NCBI GenBank assembly: GCA_964016875.1 | Contig: OZ024734.1 | Location: forward strand, 54,976,622-55,040,621 | DNA: 64,000 bases | Reading direction: 5' to 3' | DNA from: Fallopia convolvulus | Taxonomy: Eukaryota > Streptophyta > Magnoliopsida > Caryophyllales > Polygonaceae | Part shown: positions 1 to 11,302 of the stretch, piece by piece | How the letters are laid out: every line of letters starts with the position of its first letter | Numbering within the stretch: the stretch's first letter is position 1 | Made by a program: the position numbers and the translations under genes | The notes under the pieces: generated by a model | What the model was told of the DNA's origin: nothing | What the model saw: only the letters and a program-made list of their open reading frames with translations | The model's database searches: none

Positions 1-467
1 CACTAATGCAACGGTTCAATGTCTAATGCAGCGGTTTCTATGTTGAACTCAACCGTTTTTGAATGTAATCAAGGAAATTGTTAAACTGAAATTTTATTTG
101 AGTTCCCCACCACATCCTCTTCAAAAACCCTATAGTCTTCTTGATCAATTATATCCGGAGTTGTCTCGATTTTGCCATCGAACCCTCGAAGGAACCATCC
201 ACTGAGCCACCCCTCCCTTCGGTTCCAATGCACATAGCTCTTCCACCTAAACCTCTTTCAATTCTTTCAAAAACCAATTTTTTTTATAAAAGAACTCTAG
301 CTTTAAATTTTATATTTTATAAAAAAATGCATAAACTTTTAAATAAGGCATATTATAGGGCAAAAAGATCAATATTGTGTAATTTTAATAAGTTAAGAAA
401 TTTATTAGACCAAATAAAAGAGTAGGGGCTATTAACCGATGAACTTAAAAGATTAAGGACTAAAGAA
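1..467. other. intergenic, no supported gene
   Basis: AT-rich DNA. An open frame at 141-425 starts well but turns into low-complexity Lys/Asn/Leu codons and resembles no family I know. No gene is called here. Confidence 0.5.
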
Positions 468-1314
468 ACTCCAACAGATTTCCCAAATTCTTGAAAATTG
501 AAATTTTGGGGAATCTGGAGCACTTTGTTACCCCAACAGCTTCTCCAAATATAGAGTGATGTCTATCTCATAATTTCCGTAAATACTGTAGAGATTTCCC
601 CAAATATAGGGTGATCTCCAAATCTCTATAATGTTTTTTCTTTTCTTTTCTTTTAGGATTTTGAAAGACAAATAAATTAAAGCGACCTATTTTCTTAGCC
701 AAATCGACGAGGTATAAGAGTTATTTTTTTAAATTGAGACAAAGATAAAAGTAATGATTATGTGAATGAAATAAAAAAAAAAGTGTTGATATTTGTATGC
801 AAAAATGTAAATATTTTATTTCCTTATTAATCAAATAATAAATTATTTATCATTTATTAAATTATGAAATATTTTTATTTCCTTATAAGTCAAATAATAA
901 ATAATTTATCATTTATTAGTCTAAGATTCTAGAATATTTTATTTTCATATTAGTTAAATAATACATAATTTAGTATTCATTAGTCTAAGATTCTACAATG
1001 TTTTTCTTATTAGTCAAATAATTTATCATTTATTAGATTAAGATTATATAATATTTTATTTCCCTATAAGTCAAATAACAATAATTTATCATTTATTGTG
1101 TGAAGATTTTAGAATATTTTTATTTCCATTAGTAAGATAATATTTAATTAATTATTAATTAAGTAATGTAGAATAATTTATATGGTAAAAATAAAAGCAT
1201 TAAATACAATGTTCTTCAAAATGGGAAATATGTTGGAGTTGGGCTGAATTTTTTTTAGAGAAAATGAGAGCTGGTTCTCCATTTTAGAAAAAGTGATAGG
1301 GAATCTGTTGGTGT
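468..1314. mobile_element. TIR element (MITE-like)
   Basis: The ends are inverted copies of about 16 bp: ACTCCAACAGATTTCCC at 468-484 and the complement of ACACCAACAGATTCCC at 1299-1314. The inside is very AT-rich with no coding capacity. Between about 811 and 1132 it holds roughly five degenerate tandem copies of a 60-70 bp unit with the core AATAATTTATCATTTATTAG. I could not identify a clean target-site duplication, so the superfamily is open. Confidence 0.55.
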
Positions 1315-1415
1315 TGTTCTAAGGATGCATTTTACCCCATATATATAAAGAGTTTGGTTCATGAAACAAACTTTTATAATGAAACATGAAACTAAAGTAG
1401 TTTTCCTAGCCCGTA

Positions 1416-1580
1416 GTGCACTTTTCATACAAAAGTGCATTGCAAAATACAAAAAAGTGCAATAAGAAAAAAACGCACTACAAAAAGTGTGAAAAGTGCA
1501 CTGCAAAGTACGAAAAGTGCAAATCTGAAAAAGTGCACCACGAAATAGGAAAAGTGAACTATAAACTAGGAAAAGTGCAT
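1416..1580 (+). repeat. cluster of AAAAGTGCA motifs upstream of the PMEI-like gene
   Basis: Six copies of AAAGTGCA plus near variants (AAAGTGTG, AAAGTGAA) lie in about 150 bp, all in the same direction, with one complementary copy at the left edge. Spacing is irregular, so this is a motif cluster rather than a clean tandem array. The AAAG core matches plant Dof-factor sites, and the cluster lies 40-200 bp upstream of a TATA box. A regulatory role is inference. Confidence 0.5.
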
Positions 1581-1620
1581 TCGTTTCAGAATAAGAATTT
1601 GTTTCATTTAAACCAAACTC

Positions 1621-1630
1621 TATATATAAA
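1621..1630 (+). promoter_or_regulatory. TATA box of the PMEI-like gene
   Basis: TATATATAAA lies 42 bp before the ATG at 1672, which implies a short 5' leader. Confidence 0.6.
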
Positions 1631-1671
1631 TACCAACTCTCCACACTTAATCCAAACCCCTAATCCAAACC

Positions 1672-2127
1672 ATGAAGTGCATTCTCATACTCACCTCATG
1701 CCTTGCCATCTCCACACTCCTCGTTGCATGCAACCGGCTGCCACCGCGCCAATTCTTCATCCTCCTCAACTCCGCCCGGTCCAACGCTCGCGACACCACC
1801 GCCACCATCAAGCAAGGCCTTCAAACCTTGGCCAACAAGGAGCCGATGGTCTTGTCCACGCTCAACGGCTGCTTGGGCGGCTACGAAAGCATCGGGTCCC
1901 ACCTCGACATCGATCCTTCTAGCGTGAGCACGTTTTCGGGTAGGCAACAAGCTTTCAAGAACATGGCTGATACGGAAGACAATGTTAAGTCTTGTTGTGA
2001 GTTTGGTGGGCTAGAGGTTACTAATACCTCGAAGCAAATAATTGACCGAGTTAGAACTGATGTTCGGAGCTTCTCAGATGATCTAAGGAACGCTTGGGCC
2101 ATTTTGCAAGCAATGGGGGGAATGTAG
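1672..2127 (+). CDS. PMEI-like secreted protein
   Basis: Single-exon ORF of 151 aa. Residues 1 to about 20 form a hydrophobic signal peptide, so the product should enter the secretory pathway. The rest resembles a plant invertase/pectin methylesterase inhibitor helical domain: a central block with GCLGGYESIGSHL (Cys67), a second with KNMADTEDNVKSCCEFGG (Cys108/109), and a C-terminal helix ending in a DLRNAWAIL-type pattern. Known PMEI-fold proteins bind and inhibit pectin methylesterase or invertase in the cell wall. The cysteine spacing is not the textbook four-cysteine pattern and the protein is slightly short, so partner and activity are unknown. A TATA box and a cluster of AAAGTGCA motifs lie upstream. 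GC content is higher in the 5' half than in the flanks, as expected for coding DNA. It could also be a decayed family member. Confidence 0.7.
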   Translation: MKCILILTSCLAISTLLVACNRLPPRQFFILLNSARSNARDTTATIKQGLQTLANKEPMVLSTLNGCLGGYESIGSHLDIDPSSVSTFSGRQQAFKNMADTEDNVKSCCEFGGLEVTNTSKQIIDRVRTDVRSFSDDLRNAWAILQAMGGM

Positions 2128-2269
2128 ATGCGATTAATTAATAAACTTAATTGATTAAGCTTATATATACGATATATGGGTGTTGTTTATCTTAACCAAT
2201 ATTCTTTTTTTGGTGGAAGGAGAGGTGACACTCTCCGTTCTCTTTAAGAGAGTTTTATTAATAATAAGA

Positions 2270-2607
2270 AAAAAGGGCTTAGTGGTCAACAAACGGCGGA
2301 TAGCCCGACCACTTACATCATCATAGAGTATTAAATTAATGCCCTCATGCGGGGTAAGCAATACCCTCACGCGGGGCAAGCAATACCCTCATGCGGGACA
2401 AGCAATATATGATAACCTAACTGATAATTAAAAGAAAATGAAGCAAGACGATCCGCAACGGAATTCGCCTCGCGATACACATGACAGAATCGGATAGACC
2501 AATCCCTACTAATCAAGCCTTGGTATTGAATAACCAGACTAAAAAGATGATGACTCTTACTAATAGTAGAACTAAGAAGTCGTATTACCAATTGAGTGTC
2601 CGGCTCC

Positions 2608-2608
<1 letters not shown>
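2270..2608 (-). mobile_element. LINE remnant, RNase H-like C-terminus
   Basis: On the minus strand this reads as the end of the RNase H-like domain common in plant non-LTR elements: DTQLVIRLLSS, then VYREANSVADRLASF, then PHEGI and DVSGRAIRRLL. The frame breaks between the last two blocks, so it is a dead fragment. A trinucleotide run at 2608-2687 abuts its 5' side and three 22-bp repeats (2341-2406) lie inside it. Confidence 0.75.
2341..2406. repeat. three 22-bp tandem repeats
   Basis: Three near-identical copies of a unit like ACCCTCATGCGGGGCAAGCA. The 22-bp period is not a multiple of three, so it breaks the LINE frame it lies in. Confidence 0.85.

Positions 2609-2687
<79 letters not shown>
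2608..2687. repeat. (ACG)n microsatellite, about 27 copies
   Basis: Eighty bases of uninterrupted ACG. It creates poly-Asp, poly-Thr and poly-Val open frames that are not genes. CpG-containing trinucleotide runs this long are uncommon in AT-rich plant DNA. Confidence 0.97.
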
Positions 2688-2720
2688 AAAAACCACTTTC
2701 AATTCTAAAAAAGAACCCAT

Positions 2721-3007
2721 TTTACTCAGAGATTACTTAATGTTGATATATAAACCTTGTATAAGAATTATAACAGCAATGTTTAATGATTGTTAATGCC
2801 CATGTGATCAAATTATATTAATTTCCACTTGTGCATTATAAGTTTTAACCTTTGAAAATCATGTTTTTGCTCATTGAATAATCAAATTGTACTCCGTGTT
2901 GTGATCTTGTTGAAGTTGCATACTTTGAGCTTTACTGCATTGTCAAACTCTATCCTAAACTATAACAGTAATTTGACATATGTAGTGTTTGAATTGTTTA
3001 TCAGGCC
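2721..3007. other. intergenic
   Basis: AT-rich DNA; nothing recognised. Confidence 0.4.
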
Positions 3008-6000
3008 ATAGTATCAACCGATTCGAGCAGTGTCAGCCGTATCAGTGGCAAGTTTCTAGTCATAGTGGCAGCCATAACCATTGGGTGGCTTGCACTAATT
3101 ACATTTGATGATGCATATAGGAGGAGGATACACATTTCTGCCGATGATATACATGAAGTGCTCTTACGCGTGCCAGCAAGAGCCCTAATTAGATTCAGAT
3201 CAGCAAGTCGAGGGATTAATTCAATAATGTCGGGTCATTTTTTTCAGAGGTTGTACCTTAGGGAGAGCAGGAGGAGATCTTACATGTTCTATTTCTGGAG
3301 GGTAGGAGACACGGTCAAGAGTTCCCTTGCGTATAGCCTCAGGGACCAAACTCATATGCTGATACCTTTACCCGACCTTGATTTTCGGGGAAATCGGGTG
3401 GTTTGGGGCAGCTGTGACGGGTTGTTTGTCATGCACGGTATCACCCCGGTTGTAGATGTGAACGACTTTTTCTGGGAAATCGAGTTCCCCGAAGAAAACT
3501 GTTACAAGTGCATGATGTGGAATCCATCGAACATAATGCATCAGGAGTCTGACTTATAGTCAACGTTGCTGCTCACATAGGTATCTTTATTTCCTTAATA
3601 TCTTTCTTTTGTTATTCACTTATCCATGTCGACCTTTTCTTTGTTTTTAATCTATGTATATATAAAAGACGCAAGGAATAATGCCACCATATTGCGCCAC
3701 CTAGGATTTTCCTACGTGTCGTTCCCACGTTAAGCCACCTAGAATTTCGCCACATAGGATTTTTGATTTTGGGAATTTATATGAGTTGATATTATTTTAA
3801 GATAATAAAGAAATAGGATAAATTAATCTAGAAAAAATTCTATCTAAATAAAGATGTTACCTATTATATATTAGGAATTATGATAGATCTAAAACATTTT
3901 ATCTAAAATTAAAATAAATTATAAAACATTCGATATTATATATTAAGATAGATATATTAAATTAGTTTTTCCAATTAAATTTCTATCTATTTATATGAAA
4001 AAATTAAATTCGAATTTTAATTTAAATTAAAGAAAATTATTTTATGTTTATATTTTTTATCTATTTATGTAAAAGATTTATCTTAAATAAAATTTTGATA
4101 AAAATAGAGCTTTCAATCTAGATAATTACTTGCTTAAATTGACTTGGTAAAATATTATTGATGAATATTGATTATAAAAATTTATTAAATTATTTTTTAT
4201 CACAATATAAGCTATTTGTCACGTAGGATTTTACCATGTGCCACTTAGGATTTTTCGTACATGTCATTCTCACAAGTTATATATATTGAAAAGATTCTAT
4301 CTAACATAAAATAAACTATAGTATATATTAATACAGATTCCGAGTATATAATTGATTATCAGATGATTACATTATCTTTATCTATATATTTATTTCTATA
4401 AAAGTTTTCTTAAATCAAATTATGATAAAAAAAAATTAAAAAATTACATGATGGTAAAAATATCATTATCTATGTCTTTTTATCCATTTATGATGTAAAA
4501 TATTTTTTAAAAATAAATTTTGGTTAAAAAATTTGTCGTATGTGAGTAAAGTTGTATCTTTTTTATCGAGCCACCATATTGACTTTTACCCAACTTTATT
4601 TTTAAAATTTCAACTTTTATTTATATTACCTTACCTTTTTCAAATAATTTTTCTCTCTATTTATTTATAAAAATTCGAAATTTGTTTGATTCTAAAAATA
4701 AAAAACTATCGTATGTGCGTATAATTTTTTTATTTTTTATGTATTATTATATTAAAATAAATATGCTCATATTTAATTAGAGTAGTCGTGCATGGTACGA
4801 CGGGTATAACTAGGATAATATAATCTAAATAAATATATGAATAAACTAGGGTGCTCATATTTATTTTCATTAGAGTCGTATGTCCTAGGATTTCACCACA
4901 TAGGATTTTTTATTTTAGGAATTTATATATGTTGATATTATTTTAGGATAATATAGAAATATGATAATTTAATCTAGGAAAGATTCTATCTAAAAATAAA
5001 GATGTTATCTAATATTAAAACTTAAGTATTAATGTTAAATATTTGATATGATAATTTATTTAACTTAAAAAGATTATATCTAAAATAAAATAAACTATAA
5101 AAGCATTAAATATTTGATAAAATATTATTGATGAATATTATTTATAATAAGTTATTTTTTCTATCATAATAGAAGCTATTTGTCATGTAGGATTTTATCA
5201 GGTACATCTAGGATTTTATCGTACATGTAATTCTCATGTTGATCCATCTAGGATTTTACCACATGAGATTTTTTTTTATCTTTGACAATTTATATATACA
5301 TAGATTTAGTTGGCTAGATTAATTATTAGTTATTTTGAAATAATATATATTTTTACTATCTTCACGTAATATATCTTTACATCTATTTTCAAAATTCGTA
5401 TAACAATCCACTACCATGAACAACATGAACATATAAAATATGAACATGAAAAAGGAATAAAAGATAGAAAAATAAAATAAAAATAAGACTATGGTAAGAT
5501 TCGATATAAAAAATTCTTATATCTTTAGATCTATTTTCTTTGTGTAATAAAATTCATAATATATTTTTGAATTTATTGACATGAACATGTAGTATGTAAA
5601 ATGATGCATTTTCGGTATAAATTTTTAACAGAATCCGTGCTTGGCGCGGGTAACTACACTAGTCTTAAGTAGTTATACCAGTTGTGCCATGCACGACTAC
5701 ATGAATTTAATACTTAAATTATTTAATGAATAAGATTTTAATTTAATATAAAAAAACAAAAAATAACTTATTTATTAGAAAAAAAATTATATAAAATTTT
5801 ACAATTGTTATAACTTTATAATTGTTATAATTGTTATAATTTTACAATTGTTATAATTTTACAAAAAATAACTTATAATGTACTAGGTAGATAACTTGTA
5901 TAGGTGATCCCGTCGCATATGGGCTAGGTTGTTATATCGACCAATATCATGTTCTCTTAGCTTTCGAAACGGTAGCCTTTGCGTTCAGCTTCAGCGATGG

Positions 6001-6420
6001 AGATGCCTCTACTGAGCGAGATCGGGACGACACTGGATGGGATCCCATATTGGGCGTCGAGAGGATTCAGTGTCCTGTGGATGCCCATCTACTACTTCAT
6101 GTTCGGGATTGACGAGTTTGATGCGATACACGCTCCACTTCGTGATTTGTGGACTAGGAGAGTTGGACGAGAGCTTGTGTTTGGTGTCTCGGAGAGTGAT
6201 TCCCAGGGTTGATGATCTACTCCGAGTGTCCACCGTAAATCTGAGTAGCCAACTATGGAGCCCACTTTTTTCCATCCCCATGGCATGTGGCCCTACCCTC
6301 TGGCCCATGGGTATGACACGTGGGTTGTTCTATGCGATACATACATGTCAGGGTGGTGGTGTGCTTTTATACGACACAGTTGTTGGCGAGGTCGTCGTCG
6401 CCACTTTTGAGGGACCGTAG
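3008..6420 (+). pseudogene. F-box protein pseudogene split by a Helitron
   Basis: The 5' part (about 3065-3559) encodes an F-box: ISADDIHEVLLRVPARALI, RFRSASRGINSIMSGHFFQ, followed by GSCDGLF and MWNPS, the usual start of the F-box-associated region. It has no in-frame ATG upstream and ends in a stop right after MWNPS. The 3' part resumes at about 5906 with DPVAYGLGCYIDQYHV (the YGLGYD motif of this family) and continues in a shifted frame to GELDESLCLV and a terminal LLYD block near 6400. A 2-kb Helitron (3651-5662) lies between the halves. Intact relatives are substrate adaptors of SCF ubiquitin ligases. Loss of start, frameshifts and the insertion argue for a pseudogene. The Helitron may have landed in an intron, so which lesion came first cannot be told. 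Confidence 0.75.
3651..5662 (+). mobile_element. non-autonomous Helitron
   Basis: It starts with TCTATGTATATATAAAAGAC after an A (3650) and ends with CTAG (5659-5662) before a T (5663), the A|TC...CTRR|T rule for Helitrons. A GC-rich hairpin CCGTGC-TTG-GCGCGG (5635-5649) lies 9 bp before the CTAG. The interior is AT-rich, repeats segments such as CCACATAGGATTTT, and has no Rep/helicase. A second Helitron-like 3' end (hairpin with TCGTGCATGGTACGA, CTAG at 4810-4813, but followed by G) lies inside and suggests nested or chimeric elements. A related hairpin in the opposite direction lies at about 5683-5700. Confidence 0.8.
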
Positions 6421-6549
6421 GAGGAGTGGACATGTTTCAGTTCACACGAGTCACTTCTGTCACTGACGTAGATGCAGAGCCCACTCATAGATGCATATTT
6501 TATTGTATGTTACTATGTTGACCTACTATATTTTTGATATATTGTTTTC

Positions 6550-6668
6550 TTGTTTTGAGATGTTCGAGAGTGGATGTATATTGTATTTTGATACAGTTGC
6601 TTGTTTTGAGAGTGGATGTATATTGTATTTGGATATATTGTTTGCTTATTTTGAGAGTGAATGTATAT
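6550..6668. repeat. three imperfect 40-50 bp repeats
   Basis: Three copies of a unit built on TTTTGAGAGTGGATGTATAT with T-rich spacers, just 3' of the F-box pseudogene. The open frames here on both strands come from the repeat. Confidence 0.7.
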
Positions 6669-6766
6669 GGTGAGAATCGTTTTTCTCTTTCGGATTGTAA
6701 AATCGTGACGCAGGGTAGAAGTAAAATTTTGGAACATTGATGTGAAACATGTGTAGCTAACACATG

Positions 6767-6830
6767 CACTGTTCTAAAAAACGCCCTAGCCTAGGCGCCC
6801 ACCACCCGTACCGATTTTGGCATATGCGGG
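6767..6830. mobile_element. fragment of hAT-like MITE family (CTAGGCG type)
   Basis: CACTGTTCTAAAAAACGCCC followed by CTAGCCTAGGCGCCC matches one end of a family with further copies at 34080, 34356, 35811 and 43464. The other terminus is missing. Confidence 0.5.
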
Positions 6831-6955
6831 CAATTAGGTAGATTCAGTTGCTAGTTCCGATGTGTCACACATGTTTACTCGCTAGTTCCAATGAATAAGG
6901 TTGTGTTCGTCAAACTTAATAAACTAGTTAATAAATCTTAACTAGTTAACAAAAA

Positions 6956-9900
6956 TGTAATATCCGTGATTTTTTTTTCGGATAAATTTGAATTTTTTTT
7001 TCTTTTCTAGACATTCTAAAATAAATAAATTATAATATTATTATGAAATATTTATTCTAGTAAATGAATTTATTAGAAACGGAACTTAATAAATTCGTAA
7101 CTAACAGAATTCTATACGTAAAACCCGATCGTTTCGACGCGCGTTTCAAACCGACTTTCGGTCCGTTTGCAAACGCGTCGGGTCATTTAATGGAAGAGAT
7201 TTAATGAGATATGGGTAGAGATTTCCCACTCAATCCTTTGGATTATGTCATTAAAATTCAAATCTTCCATATGCCACTCATTTGATCTAAATTAATAAAA
7301 TACACTATGTTAGTCATCCACCACCAAGATATGAGATTTTAAACCATAATTGCTAGATTCTCTACAACCTCCACTATCAAAAATGCTCTATTTAAAGGGC
7401 CTAAGACTCATTTGAGAGCATCCATTAAAAATCACACCTCTTGCTCTCTCTTTGTCTATTTTTCTTCTTCCACTTAAACCCACCAAAAGAGCTTTCTTTG
7501 TGCCTTCCAAACACCACCACCACCACCGGCTGCCACCACTACTGCTGGCTTCCACCACCACTGTGCTGCCGCCGACACCACGCACCACCAGGCCCGCCAC
7601 CAGGCTGCTGGCCGGCCCTCTCTCCCCCTTGATCCTTTGTGTGTTTTTCCTCCAAAATCAAACACAAATTAAGGGTATAAAAATCTAACTCTTTTTACAC
7701 CATTTTAAGTTGTTTTTAGCATGATTAACATTGATTTAAAATCTGATTTTTCCTCTCAAAAATCAGAATATAAAATGTTATAAAAAGGGCTTGATTTTCC
7801 TTTGATTCTTACATGCATGCATACCTTGTTAGAAAGAATGGTGTCTCCTACAAATCATGTGAACTTCTACTAAAATCCTACATATTTTAAGGGTGATTCT
7901 CACCTTTTTATTTCTGATTTTTAACTTTATTTAAATGATATAAGAAACCCCTTTTTCTTGTTAAAAATCCATAAGTTATACTAGTAATTCCATGGTAACC
8001 ACTTAAGACATTTAGATCTTGCTTAAAATCCAAATGCATGTCATTTTTAATACTTGAAATAGACTTTTATGAGGTTTATAAAATTTAAGATCTAATAAAC
8101 TTGAGCTAGAAAGATTTTTAAATGGAAATTGTTCTTGCATGTCTTAATAATGGAATTTTTATGAAGAAAATAAACATGCATGTCTCATTTGAGAAAGAGA
8201 TGGATTTTTGATGATGTTTGATGTAGAACTTAGTCTTATGAGTTTATAAAATACTTTGATGATCTTATAAGTTCTTGCATGCTACTTTAAATGAATTTTT
8301 ATTAAGAGAAATCACATTGCATGTAATTTCCTAGCAATGTTAACACTTAAATGGATTTTTATTTATTTTAATAAAACCGATTATATATATAATCACTAGA
8401 ATTTTAAATAAATTCTATAAACTTTGTATGTAGAAATTATGGAGTTTTAGAATAAATATTATTGTGGAATGTGCTCTAAGTTTACTAAGATGGAATTGTT
8501 ACCATATCCTTTAAATAAAAAAAAATATAACCTTTAGCATAAGTTTTGTTAAAATCTTTCAAAATAAGCTTGTGAAATTAAATAGTATTTTTAGAAGTCA
8601 TCTTTGCACATGCATGACCATACTAGAATTTTCCTTTGAATAAATAGTGATTTATATGAAAGTGTAATAAACACAATCTTCTTTAAAAGAAGTCTTCTTA
8701 AAATTGATGCATGCAAATCTTTTTATGAATTATTTTAAATATACTTAAATATTTAGTTGTAAGTTAAAAAGAGTTTTCCTTAGGCTTAGTAAAGCCTTAC
8801 ATTCATGTTCTTAAACTAAGTATTTGTATAAGTTACAAAACCCTTAATATGTGCCACCTAGAAAATAATAATAAAAAGAGTTGTTATTATTTTACCCTTT
8901 TTCCTAATTAAATTATTTAACCAAATAATTTAGTTTAACTCACTTTCTCTTAAAAGAGGAAACTATGAGAAAGGTTGTCTTTAAATTAAAATAAGGATTT
9001 TAATAAGTGTTCATTATCATTCTTGCGGTTAAATAGGTCGAGGTTCTCAAACGACACTAAACCGTCTTAGTTCCGAGTTAGTAACATATCCGAAGGAAAT
9101 TCAAGGCAAGTGGATAGTCTCCCTTGTAACCTTTATATATATATATCATTTCCGTTAAGGAAATTCTTCTATGTTGGGAACTACATGTTTGCTAAAATGA
9201 ATAAATTTAGGTTTATTCATTTACTTAGAAATAAACGACATATTGCTATTATGATTCGTACTACGCTATTACTGAACATTAGGATCGATGATCGGTGGCC
9301 TTGTTTGGTTCAATCTCTTTTCGAGATTTGTTATGGATTAACCTAGGCGATATTATATTATGCACTAGCTAGATGTCTATATACTCGGGATGAAAGAGGT
9401 CCGGTATCCTCAGGATGAAAGAGGCCTGCACACTCAGGATGAAAGAGGCCTGCGCACTCAGGATGAAAGAGGCCTGCACACTCAGGATGAAAGAGGCCTG
9501 AAATTCCTTCATTTCCTTTAAGTGGACTCGGCTCTTCCACAGCCTCCACACCCTTAAAATTTATAAATAATATGAAATGTTTTGACACGTAATAAAGATA
9601 AGTGCTAGTGCACATTAAAATGAATTAAAACCGGGCCGGTTTAGCACCACGTGTAAGACCGACGCGACTCTCGGTCCGAAAAGGGTGCGAGAGGTTTTCT
9701 AGAAAATTGATGTGGCCTAAAACATTCCCAACATTAATTGTACACTAAGAGGAACTACAATCTTGTGGTTCCCTTCTTCTCGAATCCAAGTTTATCTCTT
9801 TTCGAGATCAACTAAATTCCGTCCTTATAAGCTCCACAAAGTGATTATAATTTTCAAGTACTTCTTCCCTTAATATCCTTGATGAAATAATAAAATTACC

Positions 9901-10359
9901 ATACTACCCTTGAGAATTTCCGCTCTCACTTGCTTAGTCTCCTTAGACTAATTCCGTTTGTTTTCTGCATTTTGCCTGGTATTTCTCGTCTTTCGCGACA
10001 AATGCCAGACTCTAGGAAACTTCACTCGAAGGTTTAAAAACGAAGAATCAAGAAAGTTGAAGGAAGGAAGGTCAAGTCTTCTCGAAGATATTTCTCTCAT
10101 ATTTTGGATTGACTACGCTTTGCAAGAACAAGGTTTTATTAATTCCGCTGCTTAACTCTATCATGTTGTTTTGAAACAATTTAAGATGTAATGACAATAT
10201 TTAAAGTCTCAAGTTTGAGCACCTTTTAATGTCATATATTACCATTTAAATTCTGCATTTCTTTAAGTTTAATGCCTTATAAAGCCTAGGGTGACTTTGG
10301 ACGGTAAAGTCCGAGGTCACTAGCGGTAATACCCATCGTTGCAAAATAGGGATGTTACA
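6956..10359 (+). mobile_element. solo LTR, probably Ty3/gypsy
   Basis: Starts TGTAATATCC and ends GGGATGTTACA (TG...CA), flanked on both sides by AAAAA (6951-6955, 10360-10364), a 5-bp target duplication. Inside 3404 bp there is no gag, protease, integrase or RT, and no second LTR, so the simplest reading is a solo LTR left by recombination between two LTRs. The length and the style of the termini are typical of long-LTR plant gypsy lineages. A piece of a related LTR end lies inverted at 48240-48560. A five-copy 24-bp repeat lies at 9384-9500. Confidence 0.8.
9384..9500. repeat. five 24-25 bp tandem repeats inside the LTR
   Basis: Units of the form CTCAGGATGAAAGAGGCCTG plus 4-5 bp, three of them nearly identical. 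On the minus strand they read as repeated LFHPECAG, which is not evidence of a protein. There are no spacers, so it is not a CRISPR array. Confidence 0.95.
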
Positions 10360-10721
10360 AAAAATTTATAAACTACGTTTGTCTTGTATAAATAAACTAG
10401 TAATTAGCTAATAAATTAGTTAAAATGATAAGCTAACAAAAAATCTACCTAAAAGATGAGAGAGAAAGTAATGGATAGAAGAGAGAATATAGTTGGGGAG
10501 AAAGAGTTTTAAAATCAACTAGTTTTCAAACAAAATGCTAACAAACACAGTTTATTATTTCAATTAATTTTTTATCCCAAAATTTAACTAGTTTTTTCAC
10601 TAACCAATTTATTAACTTTAACTAGTTTTTAAATCAAATGACAAACACACCTAAGGCTTTATTCGACACAAGTTATTAAGGGTTTTTTGAGGTTTTATTA
10701 GTAAAACCTACCTAAATAGCT

Positions 10722-11062
10722 GTTCGGTAAAATAAGGTTTTTTAGGAGGTTGAGGTTTTAGGAGGTTTTTGAGGAGGTTTAAAACCACAAATTGAAAACC
10801 TTCGTGTAGATAGGTTTTTGGAGATTTGAAGAGGTTATTGAAAACTTGTAGTATATAAATTTGGAAATTTATTTTAATTAATATTTTTATGATAATTTTA
10901 ATTGTAACAACCACCTAAAAACTTTATACCTTATACTGCCAAACATTCAATTAGGTTTGTAAAGATTATAAACAAGAGTTTAAACACCTACCTAAAAACC
11001 TACACCTACTCAAAAACATCTCTAAAAATCTTAACCTCCTTAAAAACCTTGTTTTGCCGAAT
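10722..11062. mobile_element. MITE with about 33-bp inverted ends
   Basis: The left end TTCGGTAAAATAAGGTTTTT and the complement of the right end, TTCGGCAAAACAAGGTTTTT, match along about 33 bp with few differences. The inside is repetitive AGGTTTT/AAAACCT sequence with no coding capacity. Confidence 0.7.
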
Positions 11063-11197
11063 ATAAGTTTCACTTGTAATTCAGCGAACCGAAAGTTGTG
11101 TCATATATATATGACAAGCTCATATTCTCAACTGCGGGCACAAACCTGATGTTTTAATCTAGGTCGTTTATTTCTTCGACATCAAACGACCGTGGAG

Positions 11198-11302
11198 GTT
11201 CTCAATTCTCTCTGCAAATATTGTTTTCAAATGATACATTCTCACTAATATCAATTGAGAATGGATCGTGTGAGAACAATATTTTTAAAGAGAATTGAGA
11301 AC
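11198..11302. mobile_element. small foldback element, 28-bp inverted repeats
   Basis: Left arm 11198-11225 (GTTCTCAATTCTCTCTGC...) and right arm 11275-11302 (complementary) are near perfect. About 50 bp lie between them. Probably a very short MITE. Confidence 0.7.

Larger units (their letters stand above)
6899..10651. mobile_element. Tourist-like MITE, interrupted by a solo LTR
   Basis: The left end GGTTGTGTTCGTCAAAC (from 6899) and right end (to 10651, complement of GGTGTGTTTGTCATTTG) are inverted copies, both continuing into ACTAGTTAA-type sequence. Both sides are flanked by TAA (6896-6898 and 10652-10654), the duplication expected for PIF/Harbinger (Tourist) elements. Without the LTR inserted at 6955/10360 the MITE would be about 345 bp. 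Confidence 0.75.

Noticed and set aside
141..425. 94-aa ORF at the left edge
   Set aside because: No family resemblance, biased toward low-complexity codons, no supporting promoter or splice evidence.
2367..2796. Open frames of poly-Val, poly-Asp and poly-Thr
   Set aside because: They are translations of the (ACG)n microsatellite joined to LINE remnant sequence.
7388..7688. Several overlapping ORFs with His/Pro-rich products
   Set aside because: They overlap on both strands in a CCACCA-rich part of the solo LTR; no domain or conserved start.
9358..9615. Repeat protein LFHPECAG or a CRISPR-like array
   Set aside because: A head-to-tail 24-bp repeat without spacers inside a solo LTR; no cas genes and a eukaryotic context.
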